This document shows positions 41,922 through 51,510 of a DNA stretch of 64,000 nucleotides, in pieces. The notes beneath the pieces are model-generated. The model did not search any database. It was not told the DNA's origin and was given only the letters and a program-made list of their open reading frames with translations. Position 1 is the stretch's first letter. Every line of letters begins with the position of its first letter. The position numbers were made by a program, and so were the translations under genes. Source of the stretch: Rubrivivax sp. (lineage in GTDB: Bacteria; Pseudomonadota; Gammaproteobacteria; Burkholderiales; Burkholderiaceae_C); assembly GCA_016719535.1 (NCBI GenBank), contig JADJYX010000013.1, positions 124,001 through 188,000 on the forward strand. Direction: 5' to 3'.

Positions 41922-42530
41922 ATGAAATCCTGGATCGCTGCCGCACTGCTGTGCACCGCCACCGGCGCCGCGCTGGCCGCCGCCACCGTCGGCCAGCCGG
42001 CCCCGGCCTTCACCGCCACCGACGTCACCGGCAAGCCGGTGTCGCTGGCCGACTTCAAGGGCCGGCACGTGGTGCTGGAATGGGTCAACCCCGGCTGCCC
42101 CTACGTGCAGAAGCACTACGGCGCCGGCAACATGCAGGCGACTCAGAAGGGCGCCGTCGATCAGGGCGTGGTCTGGCTGACGATCAACACCACCGCGCGC
42201 GACCACGGCGACCACAAGCCGCCGGCCGAGATGGCCGCGTGGATGAAGGCGCAGAAGGCCGCGGCCACGGCGATGCTGATGGATGCCGACGGCACCGTCG
42301 GCCGCGCCTATGGCGCGCGCACCACGCCGCACATGTATATCGTCAACCCGGCCGGCACGCTGGTCTATGCGGGTGCGATCGACAGCAAGCCGAGCGCCAA
42401 CCCGGCCGACATCTCCACCGCCACCAACCACGTCAGGCAGGCGCTGGCCGAGTCGCTGGCCGGCAAGCCCGTCAGCGTGGCCAGCACGCGCGCCTACGGC
42501 TGCACGGTGAAATACGCATCGCCGGCCTGA
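41922..42530 (+). CDS. Periplasmic thioredoxin-fold redoxin (AhpC/TSA family)
   Basis: 202 aa. Signal peptide ending near ALA-AAT (residue 21). The fold begins VGQPAPAFTATDVTGKPVSLADFKG. The site is EWVNPGCPYVQKHYG with one cysteine, C59, and no CxxC. A second cysteine is in RAYGCTVKY near residue 196, likely its disulfide partner. The C-terminal TTPHMYIVNPAG contains the cis-Pro. It follows a DsbD-type gene after a good AAGGAGGA site, so DsbD may keep it reduced. Peroxidase or thiol-transfer function is inference. Confidence 0.85.
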   Translation: MKSWIAAALLCTATGAALAAATVGQPAPAFTATDVTGKPVSLADFKGRHVVLEWVNPGCPYVQKHYGAGNMQATQKGAVDQGVVWLTINTTARDHGDHKPPAEMAAWMKAQKAAATAMLMDADGTVGRAYGARTTPHMYIVNPAGTLVYAGAIDSKPSANPADISTATNHVRQALAESLAGKPVSVASTRAYGCTVKYASPA

Positions 42531-42555
42531 GGGCCGCCGGGGCCTGAGGGCCGCC
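42524..42555 (+). repeat. Perfect 15-bp direct repeat across the redoxin stop codon
   Basis: GGCCTGAGGGCCGCC occurs at 42524-42538 and again at 42541-42555, a 17-bp period. The first copy contains the TGA stop. Each copy has the self-complementary ends GGCC/GGCC, so it could fold as a small terminator between convergent genes. Confidence 0.6.
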
Positions 42556-42583
42556 AGCGACGCAGCGCCGGCGCCGGGGAACT

Positions 42584-43489
42584 TCAGGGCTGCGCGTGGT
42601 GCACCGGCAGGCCCGGCACCTCCACCCGCGCCATCAGCACGCAGCCGGCCCAGGGCTGGTCCGCCCGTTCGTCGGCTGGTCGCTGCTTGCGTGACGTGGT
42701 GACGAAGAGCGTGCGCAGGTCGTTGCCGCCGAAGCAGGGCATGGTCGGGCAGCGCACCGGCAGCGCCACCTCCTGCAGCACCCGACCCGCGGGCGACAGG
42801 CGCAGCAGCCGCTGGCCCTCGAACATCGCCACCCAGTAGGCGCCTTCGACGTCGACCGCGGCGCCGTCGGGGCGGCCACCGTAGCCGGCCAGGCCGCCAT
42901 CGTCCGGCTTGGGCGCAAAGCGCGCAAACTCGCGCCGCCGGCTCAGGCTGCCGTCATGGCCGTCGAAGTCGAGCGCGTGCACCACATGCGCCGCGGTGTC
43001 GCTCCAGTACATCGTGCGGCCGTCGGGGCTCCAGGCCAGGCCATTGCTGACGGTGATGCCGCCCGCCATGCGGTCGAGTCGGCCGTCCGCCCAGCGGTAC
43101 AGCGCGGCCTCGGGGCGCGAGCGGTCGTCGCAGATCGTGCCCACCCACAACCGGCCCTGCGGGTCGCACTTGCCGTCGTTGAAGCGCTGCGCGGCCGGGT
43201 CGTAGGGCGGCGCGGCCAGGCGCTGGCGGTCACCACGCCCACGGTCGAAGCGCCACAGGCCGTCGCGCGCCGCCAGCAGCAGCGCGCCGCCGGGCAGCGG
43301 CGCCACGCAGCCCGGCTCGCTGGCCAGCGACCAGTGGCGATGGCGGCCGTCGGCCGGCCGCCATTCGTGCAGGGCTTGGCCCGGAATGTCCACCCACAGC
43401 AGCGCCCGCTCGTCGGGCAGCCAGCAGGGCGACTCGCCGAGTTCGCTCGGCGGCACGCCGGGCAGGGGCTGCCAGCCTGGCAGGTGCAC
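42584..43489 (-). CDS. SMP-30/gluconolactonase family protein
   Basis: 301 aa, beta-propeller. Metal-site residues fall in the family places: Glu in LGESPCWLPDERALLWVDI, Asn/Asp in RFNDGKCDPQGRLWVGT, Asn in SNGLAWSPDG, Asp in GGRPDGAAVDVEG. Likely hydrolyses sugar lactones. The start is a GTG 1 bp after the aldose epimerase stop, an arrangement that supports a two-gene sugar operon. Ends close to the convergent redoxin. Confidence 0.87.
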   Translation of the reverse strand: MHLPGWQPLPGVPPSELGESPCWLPDERALLWVDIPGQALHEWRPADGRHRHWSLASEPGCVAPLPGGALLLAARDGLWRFDRGRGDRQRLAAPPYDPAAQRFNDGKCDPQGRLWVGTICDDRSRPEAALYRWADGRLDRMAGGITVSNGLAWSPDGRTMYWSDTAAHVVHALDFDGHDGSLSRRREFARFAPKPDDGGLAGYGGRPDGAAVDVEGAYWVAMFEGQRLLRLSPAGRVLQEVALPVRCPTMPCFGGNDLRTLFVTTSRKQRPADERADQPWAGCVLMARVEVPGLPVHHAQP

Positions 43490-43490
43490 C

Positions 43491-44342
43491 TCAGACGCCC
43501 GAGACTTCGAGCTTCATCCAGGCATCGACCGACGCCCCCGGCGCCACGCTGCGCAGGCCATGCGCCAGCGGATCGGCCATGTGGATGGCGTTGCTGACAT
43601 GGCTGACCGGCTCGACGCAGAAATAGTCGCGCGTGCCGGGCGTGAAGACCACCAGATACGGCAGCGACGAGGTCAGGCGCAGCGACAGCTTCTCGTCGCG
43701 GATGCGCGCGGCACCGCGCCAGCCCTCGAAGCAATGGTCGAAGGCCAGGTGCGCGACGTCGCCGTCGATGCCCGGCTGCGGCACCTTGCGCGTGGGCAAG
43801 CCGGTGGGATCGGATTCCCAGCGATCGCTCAGCTCGACATGCAGCCGGCTGCGCGCACGCCTGGGGAAGTAGGGGTGCCAGCCCAGACCGACCGGCTGCG
43901 GCTGGTCGGCGCCGTTGGTGAAGGTGAAGCCCAGCGTCAGCGCCGCGGGCTCGAGCACGAAGCGCTGGCGCACCTCGAAGGCGAAGGGCCAGTGCACGTC
44001 GCCGGCATGCGTATACCCGATCTCGGCCTCGGTCTCGCCGGCCGACAGCACCGTCCATGGCCGCTGCCAGGCCACGCCGTGCACCGAGTGCGGGCTGTCG
44101 TCGAAATTGGGCTGCGTCGTGTGGTCCTGGCCCAGCCAGCGGAAGCGTCGGTAGCCCAGGCGGTTGGAATAGGGCACCAGTGGGTAGCAGCCCGAGGGAC
44201 GCGATGCGGTCAGCGCATCGGGTTCGGTGCTGCGCAGCACCGGCAGGCCATCCCGCCACAGGCCGGCGATGCAGCCGCCGAGGTCGGGTCGCAGGGCCAG
44301 GCGCAGGGGGCCGGCACGGAGTTCGAGGGCGGAGGTGCTCAT
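43491..44342 (-). CDS. Aldose 1-epimerase (galactose mutarotase family)
   Basis: 283 aa. Active-site marks are the HSVHGVAWQRPW His, GLGWHPYFPRR His, and the FCVEPVSHVSNA Glu. It interconverts sugar anomers and would feed the lactone-hydrolase gene 1 bp downstream. Length is a little short for the family (about 300-340). The particular sugar is unknown. Confidence 0.86.
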   Translation of the reverse strand: MSTSALELRAGPLRLALRPDLGGCIAGLWRDGLPVLRSTEPDALTASRPSGCYPLVPYSNRLGYRRFRWLGQDHTTQPNFDDSPHSVHGVAWQRPWTVLSAGETEAEIGYTHAGDVHWPFAFEVRQRFVLEPAALTLGFTFTNGADQPQPVGLGWHPYFPRRARSRLHVELSDRWESDPTGLPTRKVPQPGIDGDVAHLAFDHCFEGWRGAARIRDEKLSLRLTSSLPYLVVFTPGTRDYFCVEPVSHVSNAIHMADPLAHGLRSVAPGASVDAWMKLEVSGV

Positions 44343-44374
44343 CGGGGTGATGATGCCCGATGCGGCACGCGCGC

Positions 44375-44887
44375 CTACCAGCGCGTTCCCGGGGTGTCGA
44401 GATCGACCTTCAGATAATGCGCGCCCGCCACCGGGTTGAAGTAGTAGGGCGGGATCTCCTCGAAACCCAGCGTCACGTACAGGCCGCGCGCGGCCTCCAT
44501 GTCGTCGAGCGTATCGAGCAGCAGGGTCGAATAACCGGCCTGCGTGGCGCGGTCGATCAGCGCCTGCGCCAGCACGCGGCCGAGGCCGAAGCGGCGGAAG
44601 GCGCGGCGCACGTACAGGCGCTTCATCTCGCAGGCATTGGGATAGTCGACATCGGGCAGCGGCCGCAAGGCGCCGCAGCCGGCCAGCTGGCCGTCGACCA
44701 GCGCCAGCAGCAGCGCGCCGCCGGGCGGCGCATAGTCGCCGGGCAGGCCGGCGATCTCGGCCTCGAAATCCTGGAAGGCCAGGTCCACACCCAGACCGTC
44801 GGCATATTCGCGGAAGATGTCGCGTGCCGCATCGAGCGCGGCCGCGCCGTCGGCTTCGAGCAGTTCGATCGACGGAGCGCCGGTCAT
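44375..44887 (-). CDS. GNAT-family N-acetyltransferase
   Basis: 170 aa. Acetyl-CoA motif A is clear: CEMKRLYVRRAFRRFGLGRVLAQALI, with the R-x-x-G-x-G/A loop; motif B is YSTLLLDTLDDMEAARGLYVTLGF. Substrate unknown. It lies just after a cytochrome b gene on the same strand and 32 bp before the epimerase. Confidence 0.86.
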   Translation of the reverse strand: MTGAPSIELLEADGAAALDAARDIFREYADGLGVDLAFQDFEAEIAGLPGDYAPPGGALLLALVDGQLAGCGALRPLPDVDYPNACEMKRLYVRRAFRRFGLGRVLAQALIDRATQAGYSTLLLDTLDDMEAARGLYVTLGFEEIPPYYFNPVAGAHYLKVDLDTPGTRW

Positions 44888-44894
44888 GCCACGG

Positions 44895-45590
44895 TCAGCC
44901 GCCCAGCCGCATCACCCAGACCACCACCGCCGTGCAGGCGGCCGCCAGCAGCAGCGCCAGCCCACGCGTGGCCGCGCTGTCGCGCGTGGCGGGCGTGCCG
45001 GCGGGCAGCGACTTGTCGCCGCTGATCATCGGGCCCACCAGGTCGCGGCCCTTGCGGACACGGTAGAAGACGATCGCCGCCACGTGCAGCAGCACCAGAA
45101 CCACCAGGATGGACGAGCCGAAGTCCTTGTGCCAGGCGGTGGCCGATGTCGCCGTGGCGCCGCTGACGAAGCGGTTCAGCGGCCCGACGGTGGCGATCTC
45201 GTCGTCGGCCACCAGGCCGGTACCGACCTGCAACGCCAGCAGGCCCAGCAGCGCAAAGACCGACAGCGCGCCCAGCGGGCTGTGACCGACCTCGTGGTGC
45301 TCGCCAGGCCGCGACCGCCCGCGCAGGTAGCGCAGCAGCGTCCCCGGCCCATAGGCGAAGCGCACGAAGCGCGACCAGTGCCCGCCGACCAGGCCCCACA
45401 GCACGCGGAACAGCAGCAGCCCCATCACCAGCAGACCGAAGCGGATGTGCCAGACCATCGCACCGCCGCCGACCTTGCCGCTGACCACCAGGCCGATGAA
45501 GGCCGCCGCCAGCAGCCAGTGGAAGGCGCGCGTGGGCAGGTCCCAGATGCGCACCGGTGTCGCATCGGCGGTCGCGGCTGGCAAGGGCAT
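44895..45590 (-). CDS. Cytochrome b561-type di-haem membrane protein
   Basis: 231 aa, four helices. The haem histidines are in TRAFHWLLAAAF, MVWHIRFGLLVMG, TAWHKDFG and LLHVAAIVFY. It probably carries electrons across the inner membrane to or from periplasmic cytochrome c. It diverges from a cytochrome c' gene with a shared 221-bp promoter region, the usual pairing for this family. Start at 45590 avoids a long basic extension. Confidence 0.88.
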   Translation of the reverse strand: MPLPAATADATPVRIWDLPTRAFHWLLAAAFIGLVVSGKVGGGAMVWHIRFGLLVMGLLLFRVLWGLVGGHWSRFVRFAYGPGTLLRYLRGRSRPGEHHEVGHSPLGALSVFALLGLLALQVGTGLVADDEIATVGPLNRFVSGATATSATAWHKDFGSSILVVLVLLHVAAIVFYRVRKGRDLVGPMISGDKSLPAGTPATRDSAATRGLALLLAAACTAVVVWVMRLGG

Positions 45591-45811
45591 CGGATGGGTC
45601 TCCTTCGCGCATGACACAAGATCGACCATACGCGATTCGTGGGCCCGAATTCGTGCGCCCAGGGGCTGCGCGGTCAGGCACCGCGGCAGGGTTTTCCCGT
45701 GGCCCGGAATGCCGGCGCAAGCGCCTGCGTAGACCCACCGCGAGCCTGCGTCCGGCAGGCGACGGCAGCATCCGTCACCCGTCATCGCCCACCCCGTTCC
45801 GGAGAACCCGA

Positions 45812-46282
45812 ATGAAACGTCTGTTCCTTGCCGTCACCGCCGTTGCGGGCCTGGCCATGAGCCTGCCCGCCGCAGCCCAGTTCCAGAAGCCCGAAGACGC
45901 CATCAAATACCGCCAGAGCGCCTTCCAGGTGATGTCGGCCCACTTCGGCCGCATCGGTGCCATGGCCAATGGCCGCGTGCCTTTCGACGCCAAGGTGGCG
46001 CAGGACAACATGGCCATCGTCACTGTCGTCCACAAGCTGCCCTTCACGGCCTTCGGCGAGGGCACCGACAAGGGACTGCCGCAGCGCGCCAAACCCGAGG
46101 TCTGGAAGGAAGCCGCCAAGTTCAAGGCCGCCGGCGAGAAGATGCAGGCCGAGGTGGCCAAGCTCGACGCCGCGGTCAAGGCCGGCAACCTCGACGCCAT
46201 CAAGGCCGCCTTCGGCGCCGCCGGCGGCTCGTGCAAGGCCTGCCACGACGACTTCCGCGCCGAGAAATATTCGAGCAACTGA
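45812..46282 (+). CDS. Cytochrome c' (class II c-type cytochrome)
   Basis: 156 aa. Signal peptide cut after AAAQ near residue 22. Four-helix bundle, with the haem attached at C141-K-A-C144-H145 in the C-terminal SCKACHDDFRAEKY, as expected for class II. Periplasmic electron carrier or NO binder. Divergent partner of the cytochrome b561 gene. Start ATG follows GGAGAACC. Confidence 0.92.
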   Translation: MKRLFLAVTAVAGLAMSLPAAAQFQKPEDAIKYRQSAFQVMSAHFGRIGAMANGRVPFDAKVAQDNMAIVTVVHKLPFTAFGEGTDKGLPQRAKPEVWKEAAKFKAAGEKMQAEVAKLDAAVKAGNLDAIKAAFGAAGGSCKACHDDFRAEKYSSN

Positions 46283-46459
46283 CGCACCAGCCGGCGATCG
46301 CCGGTGCCTCCCGGTACTTACCCTGTCGCGCGCTTGACAGTGCAAGCGCGCATTGCCAAAGGGCCCCGCGGGCTCCTATAACCCGTGCGGCCTGGCGCGC
46401 CGAACCTCGGGTTGGCAGCGTTGGCGCCCATGGCCAAGCCAACCAGAGGGTCGCATCGG

Positions 46460-47245
<786 letters not shown>

Positions 47246-47251
47246 CGGGCT

Positions 47252-47335
47252 CCCCCCCGAAGCGGCCTGCGGCCGCCTCCCCCCCAGGGGGGCGACCCCG
47301 GCGGTCCGGCAGAGCCGGCCCCGCGGGGTCCACTT
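47252..47335 (+). repeat. Intergenic GC-rich hairpin repeat, copy 1
   Basis: Between livG and livF. Shared blocks with copy 2 are CCCCGAAGCGGCCTG, CGGCCGCCTCCCCCC, AGGGGG and CGGCG/AG. The hairpin CCGGC-AGA-GCCGG (47306-47318) is retained with a different loop in copy 2. Dispersed repeats of this style are common between genes in Burkholderiales. Confidence 0.7.
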
Positions 47336-47352
47336 GTCGATGGTGGTCCGCC

Positions 47353-48069
47353 ATGGCTGACTCCCTGCTCGAAGTATCCGGGCTCAATGCCTTCTACGGC
47401 CCGACGCAGGTGCTGCACGACGTCGGCTTCCAGCTCGAGCGCGGCCGCATCACCGCCATCCTGGGCGCCAACGGCGCCGGCAAGACGACCACCTTGCGCG
47501 CCATCTGCCAGATGGTGCGCACCAGCGGCAGCGTGCGCATCGAAGGCCAGGAGGTGGTCGGCCGCAGCACCGAGGACGTGGTGCGCCTGGGCGTGGCCCA
47601 TGTGCCCGACGGCCGCGGCACCTTCACCGCGCTCAGCGTCGAGGACAACCTGCGCCTGGGCGCCCATGTGCGGCGCGACAAGGCGGCCGTGGCCGAAGAC
47701 ATCGAGAAGGCCTATGCGCGCTTCCCGCGCCTGGGCGAACGCCGGCGCCAGCAGGCCGGCACACTGTCGGGCGGCGAGCAGCAGATGCTGGCCATCAGCC
47801 GCGCGCTGATGCTGAGGCCCAAGCTGCTGCTGCTCGACGAGCCCTCGTTCGGGCTGGCGCCGAAGATCGTCGCCGAGATCTTCCGCATCCTGCGCGGCAT
47901 CAATGCCAGCGACCACGTCAGCATGCTGCTGGTGGAGCAGAACGCCCACCTGGCGCTGGACCTGGCCGACGAGGCCTACCTGCTCGAGACCGGGCATGTC
48001 GCGCTGTCGGGCACGAGCGAATCGCTCAAGGCCGACGAGTCGGTGCGCAAGGCCTACCTGGGCATCTGA
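47353..48069 (+). CDS. livF: Branched-chain amino-acid-type ABC transporter ATPase LivF
   Basis: 238 aa. Walker A GANGAGKT at 38-45, signature LSGGEQQMLAISRAL, Walker B LLLLDEPSFGLAP, H-loop MLLVEQNAHLAL. The gene is separated from livG by the 107-bp repeat-containing gap. It starts within a codon or two of the conserved MADSLLEVSGLN. Confidence 0.92.
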   Translation: MADSLLEVSGLNAFYGPTQVLHDVGFQLERGRITAILGANGAGKTTTLRAICQMVRTSGSVRIEGQEVVGRSTEDVVRLGVAHVPDGRGTFTALSVEDNLRLGAHVRRDKAAVAEDIEKAYARFPRLGERRRQQAGTLSGGEQQMLAISRALMLRPKLLLLDEPSFGLAPKIVAEIFRILRGINASDHVSMLLVEQNAHLALDLADEAYLLETGHVALSGTSESLKADESVRKAYLGI

Positions 48070-48084
48070 AGGAACTCGCACACG

Positions 48085-48957
48085 ATGGACGCCCTCCTGC
48101 ACCAGATCTTCTCGGGCCTGGCCAACGGCTGCATCTACGGCAGCGTGGCGCTGGCGCTGGTGATGATCTACCAGGCCACGCACCACCTCAATTTCGCCCA
48201 GGGCGAGATGGCCACCTTCAGCACCTTCATCGCCTGGGCGCTGATCCAGAAAGGCTTTCCCTATTGGGCGGCCTTCGTGCTCACGGTGGGCATCTCCTTC
48301 GTCGGCGGGCTGGCCATCCAGCGCATCATCCTGCGCCCGGTCGAGAAGGCGCCGGTGCTGACCAACGTGATCGTCTTCATCGGGCTGCTGGTCATCTTCA
48401 ACTCGGTGGCCGGGTGGGTCTTCGAGCACACCGTCAAGGCCTTCCCGTCGCCCTTCCCGCAGAGCTCGGGCCTGGGCTCTGCCTATTTCTCGGCGCACGA
48501 GATGGGCTCGTTCCTGGTGATGCTGGCGGTGCTGGCGGTGCTGTATGCCTTCTTCCGCTTCACGCCGGTGGGGCTGGCGATGCGCGCCGCGGCGCAGAAC
48601 CCCGACTCGGCGCGGCTGGTGGGCATCCGCGTGTCGTGGATGCTGGCCGTCGGCTGGGGCCTGGCGGCGGCCATCGGGGCGGTCGCCGGGATGATGGTGG
48701 CGCCCAGCGTCTTCCTCGACCCCAACATGATGGCCGGCATCCTGCTCTACGGCTTTGCCGCCGCGCTGCTGGGCGGCATCGACAACCCGCTGGGGGCGGT
48801 GGCCGGCGGCTTCATCGTCGGCGTGCTCGAGAACCTGCTCGGCGCCTACGTGATCGGCACCGAGCTCAAGCTCACGGTGGCGCTGGTGCTGATCGTGGGC
48901 ACCCTCACGCTGCGGCCCAACGGCCTGTTCGGCAAGCAGGTGGTGACGCGCGTATGA
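48085..48957 (+). CDS. livH: Branched-chain amino-acid-type ABC transporter permease LivH
   Basis: 290 aa, about eight membrane helices. Signature features are NGCIYGSVALALVMIYQATHHLNFAQGEMAT at the N-terminus and the ATPase-coupling AAAQNPDSARLVGIRVSWM. 15 bp after livF. Its stop overlaps the livM ATG (ATGA). Confidence 0.92.
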   Translation: MDALLHQIFSGLANGCIYGSVALALVMIYQATHHLNFAQGEMATFSTFIAWALIQKGFPYWAAFVLTVGISFVGGLAIQRIILRPVEKAPVLTNVIVFIGLLVIFNSVAGWVFEHTVKAFPSPFPQSSGLGSAYFSAHEMGSFLVMLAVLAVLYAFFRFTPVGLAMRAAAQNPDSARLVGIRVSWMLAVGWGLAAAIGAVAGMMVAPSVFLDPNMMAGILLYGFAAALLGGIDNPLGAVAGGFIVGVLENLLGAYVIGTELKLTVALVLIVGTLTLRPNGLFGKQVVTRV

Positions 48958-49952
48958 ACACCTCGCGCACCCGCAGCCCCTGGGTCTGGGTGGGCCTGAC
49001 GGCCCTGGTCGTGGCCCTGCTGGTGCTGCCCTTCCTGGTCAAGAACTTCCGCGTCTTCCAGTTCAACCTGGTGCTGGTATACGCGATCGCCGTGCTGGGC
49101 CTGAACATCCTGACCGGCTACAACGGACAGATCTCGCTCGGCCACGGCGCGTTCTATGCCATCGGCGGCTATGCGGCGGCGATCCTGATGCAACGCGCGG
49201 GCGTTCCGTACTGGGCCACGCTGCCGGTGGCCGGGCTGCTGTGCTTCGTGCTGGGCTTCCTGATGGGCTTTCCGGCGCTGCGGCTGGGTGGCCACTACCT
49301 GGCACTGGCCACGCTGGCGCTGGCGCTGGCGGTGCCGCAACTGCTGAAGTACAAGGCCATCGAGCAGTGGACCGGCGGCGTGCAGGGCATCGTGCTCGAC
49401 AAGCCGGAGCCGCTGTTTACCTTCCGGCTCTTCGGCCAGAGCCTGAACGCCGACCGCTGGTTGTACTTCTTCACGCTGCTGGTGGCGGCGCTGATGTTCT
49501 GGCTCGCGTGGAACCTGCTGCGCGGCCGCGTCGGCCGTGCGCTGATCGCGATCCGCGACCACCCCATCGCCGCCAGTGCGATGGGCATCAACCTGCCGAT
49601 GTTCAAGAGCCTGACCTTCGGCGTCTCGGCCGCGTTCACCGGCGTCGCCGGTGCGCTGGGTGCGGTGGTGGTCGCCTTCGTCTCGCCCGACAGCTACAGC
49701 TCGTTCCTGTCGATCACCATCCTCGTCGGCGTCGTGATCGGCGGGCTGGCATCGATCCCGGGCGCGATCTTCGGCGCCATCTTCATCCAGTTCGTGCCCA
49801 ATATCGCCGACGAGATCTCCAAGTCCGCCCCCTGGGCGATCTACGGCATCTTCCTGATCGTCTTCATGTACGTCATGCCGACGGGCGTGATGGGCATCCT
49901 GCGCACGCTGTGGGCCCGCTGGCGGCCGCGCGCGGCGAAGCCGTCATCGTGA
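48954..49952 (+). CDS. livM: Branched-chain amino-acid-type ABC transporter permease LivM
   Basis: 332 aa, about eight to nine helices. LNILTGYNGQISLGHGAFYAIGGYAAA and the coupling loop AIRDHPIAASAMGINLPMFKSLTFGVSAAFTGVAGAL are typical. Starts 4 bp inside livH. Confidence 0.92.
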   Translation: MNTSRTRSPWVWVGLTALVVALLVLPFLVKNFRVFQFNLVLVYAIAVLGLNILTGYNGQISLGHGAFYAIGGYAAAILMQRAGVPYWATLPVAGLLCFVLGFLMGFPALRLGGHYLALATLALALAVPQLLKYKAIEQWTGGVQGIVLDKPEPLFTFRLFGQSLNADRWLYFFTLLVAALMFWLAWNLLRGRVGRALIAIRDHPIAASAMGINLPMFKSLTFGVSAAFTGVAGALGAVVVAFVSPDSYSSFLSITILVGVVIGGLASIPGAIFGAIFIQFVPNIADEISKSAPWAIYGIFLIVFMYVMPTGVMGILRTLWARWRPRAAKPSS

Positions 49953-50007
49953 TCGCACCGTCCGGCGTTTGAAGCTTTCCCCCCACCCCAAGAGGAGACA
50001 CGCGACC

Positions 50008-51219
50008 ATGAACCGCAAGCACTTCACCTTTGCCGTCGCGGGGCTCGCGCTCGCGGCCATGACCGCCACCGGCAGCGCCTGGGCGCAAAAAAAATACGAC
50101 CCGGGTGCCGACGACAAGGAGATCAAGATCGGCGCCATCCACCCGTATTCGGGCCCGGCTTCGGCCTACGGCGCGATCGGCAAGGCCATCGGCGCCTATT
50201 TCGCCAAGGTCAACGACGAGGGCGGCATCAACGGCCGCAAGATCAAATACCTGCCGCTGGACGACGGCTACAACCCGGCCAAGACGGTGGAGATGGCGCG
50301 CAAGCTGGTCGAGGAGGAAGAGGCGCTGCTCGTCTTCAACCCCCTGGGCACGCCGTCGAATACGGCCATCCAGCGCTACATGAACCAGAAGAAGGTGCCG
50401 CAGCTGTTCGTGGCCACGGGCGCCACCAAGTGGGGCAACCCGAAGGACAACCCCTGGACCATGGGCTGGCAGCCGGCCTACCAGTCCGAGGCCAAGATCT
50501 TCGCCGCGCACATCCTCGACACCAGGCCCAACGCCAGGATCGCCGTGCTGTACCAGAACGACGACTACGGCAAGGACTACCTCAAGGGCTTCGAGGACGG
50601 CCTGGGCGACAAGGCCAGGACGATGATCGTCTCGAAGATCTCGTACGAGGTCACCGACCCCACGGTGGACAGCCAGATGCTGTCGCTGAAGGCCTCGGGC
50701 GCCGATACCTTCTTCAACATCACGACGCCCAAATTCGCGGCGCTGGCGATCAAGAAGGCGGCCGAGATCGGCTGGAAGCCGCAGCATTACCTGAACAGCG
50801 TATCGGCCTCGGTGGGTTCGGTGCTGACGCCGGCCGGTGTCGACAACGCTGTCGGCATCTATACCGCCAGCTACCTGAAGGACCCGACCGACCCGCAGTT
50901 CCAGAAGGGCAAGGAATGGGACGACTGGCTGGCCTGGATGAAGAAATACAACCCCGGCGGCGACGTCAAGGACGTCAACAACGTCTATGGCTATACCGCC
51001 GCGCAGGGCCTGGTGCAGGTGCTCAGGCAGGCCGGCGACAACCTCACGCGCGAGAACGTGATGAAGCAGGCCGCCAGCCTGGACATCACGCTGCCGATGC
51101 TGCTGCCGGGCGTCAACGTGAAGACCAGCGCGGACGACTTCTACCCGATCGAGCGCGAGATGCTGGCGCGCTTCGACGGCAAGACCTGGGTGCTGCAGGG
51201 CAAGGTCTACGGACGGTAA
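50008..51219 (+). CDS. Branched-chain amino-acid-type periplasmic binding protein
   Basis: 403 aa. Signal peptide (MNRKHFTFAVAGLALAAMTATGSAWA), then a type I periplasmic fold: IKIGAIHPYSGPASAYGAIGKAIGAYFAKVNDEGGINGRKIKYLPLDDG and IAVLYQNDDYGKDYLKGFEDGLG. Ligand may be an amino acid, amide or aromatic acid. The gene is last in the cluster (usually first). RBS AGAGGAG precedes the ATG. Followed by repeat copy 2. Confidence 0.9.
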   Translation: MNRKHFTFAVAGLALAAMTATGSAWAQKKYDPGADDKEIKIGAIHPYSGPASAYGAIGKAIGAYFAKVNDEGGINGRKIKYLPLDDGYNPAKTVEMARKLVEEEEALLVFNPLGTPSNTAIQRYMNQKKVPQLFVATGATKWGNPKDNPWTMGWQPAYQSEAKIFAAHILDTRPNARIAVLYQNDDYGKDYLKGFEDGLGDKARTMIVSKISYEVTDPTVDSQMLSLKASGADTFFNITTPKFAALAIKKAAEIGWKPQHYLNSVSASVGSVLTPAGVDNAVGIYTASYLKDPTDPQFQKGKEWDDWLAWMKKYNPGGDVKDVNNVYGYTAAQGLVQVLRQAGDNLTRENVMKQAASLDITLPMLLPGVNVKTSADDFYPIEREMLARFDGKTWVLQGKVYGR

Positions 51220-51224
51220 CCGGT

Positions 51225-51308
51225 TCCCCCCGAAGCGGCCTGACGGCCGCCTCCCCCCAGGGGGCGACGCCAGCGGACCGGCGAAGCCGGATCCGCGGCG
51301 TCCGCTTG
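51225..51308 (+). repeat. Intergenic GC-rich hairpin repeat, copy 2
   Basis: Six bases after the binding-protein stop. Same blocks as copy 1 (47252), in the same order and orientation. The hairpin is GCGGA-CCGGC-GAA-GCCGG-A-TCCGC (51273-51296), longer than in copy 1 but with the same CCGGC/GCCGG core. The rest of the gap up to 51510 holds another hairpin and a partial duplication of the alaX 3' end. Confidence 0.7.
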
Positions 51309-51359
51309 ACGGGCGGCGGCGCTGCGCGCGCCGCGTCCTTCACGCTGCGAAGCCGAGCA

Positions 51360-51388
51360 CGGGCCCCGGGCCTGCACGCCCGGGCCCG
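51360..51388. terminator. Strong GC hairpin between convergent genes
   Basis: CGGGCCCCGGGC (51360-51371) pairs with GCCCGGGCCCG (51378-51388) across a 6-base loop, with one bulged C. It lies between the liv binding-protein gene and alaX, which converge. No T-run follows, so termination is inferred from position and stem strength. Confidence 0.45.
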
Positions 51389-51510
51389 TTCGCCAGGCAG
51401 TCGCCCGTCCGCAGGGGCGGTCGCCTGTCCGGGCTCACCCCTGCGGGTCATCGCGCTCTTCTTGGTGTGCACGTCACGTGCGCTGCGCGCACATGAGTGC
51501 ACCCCAGAAA

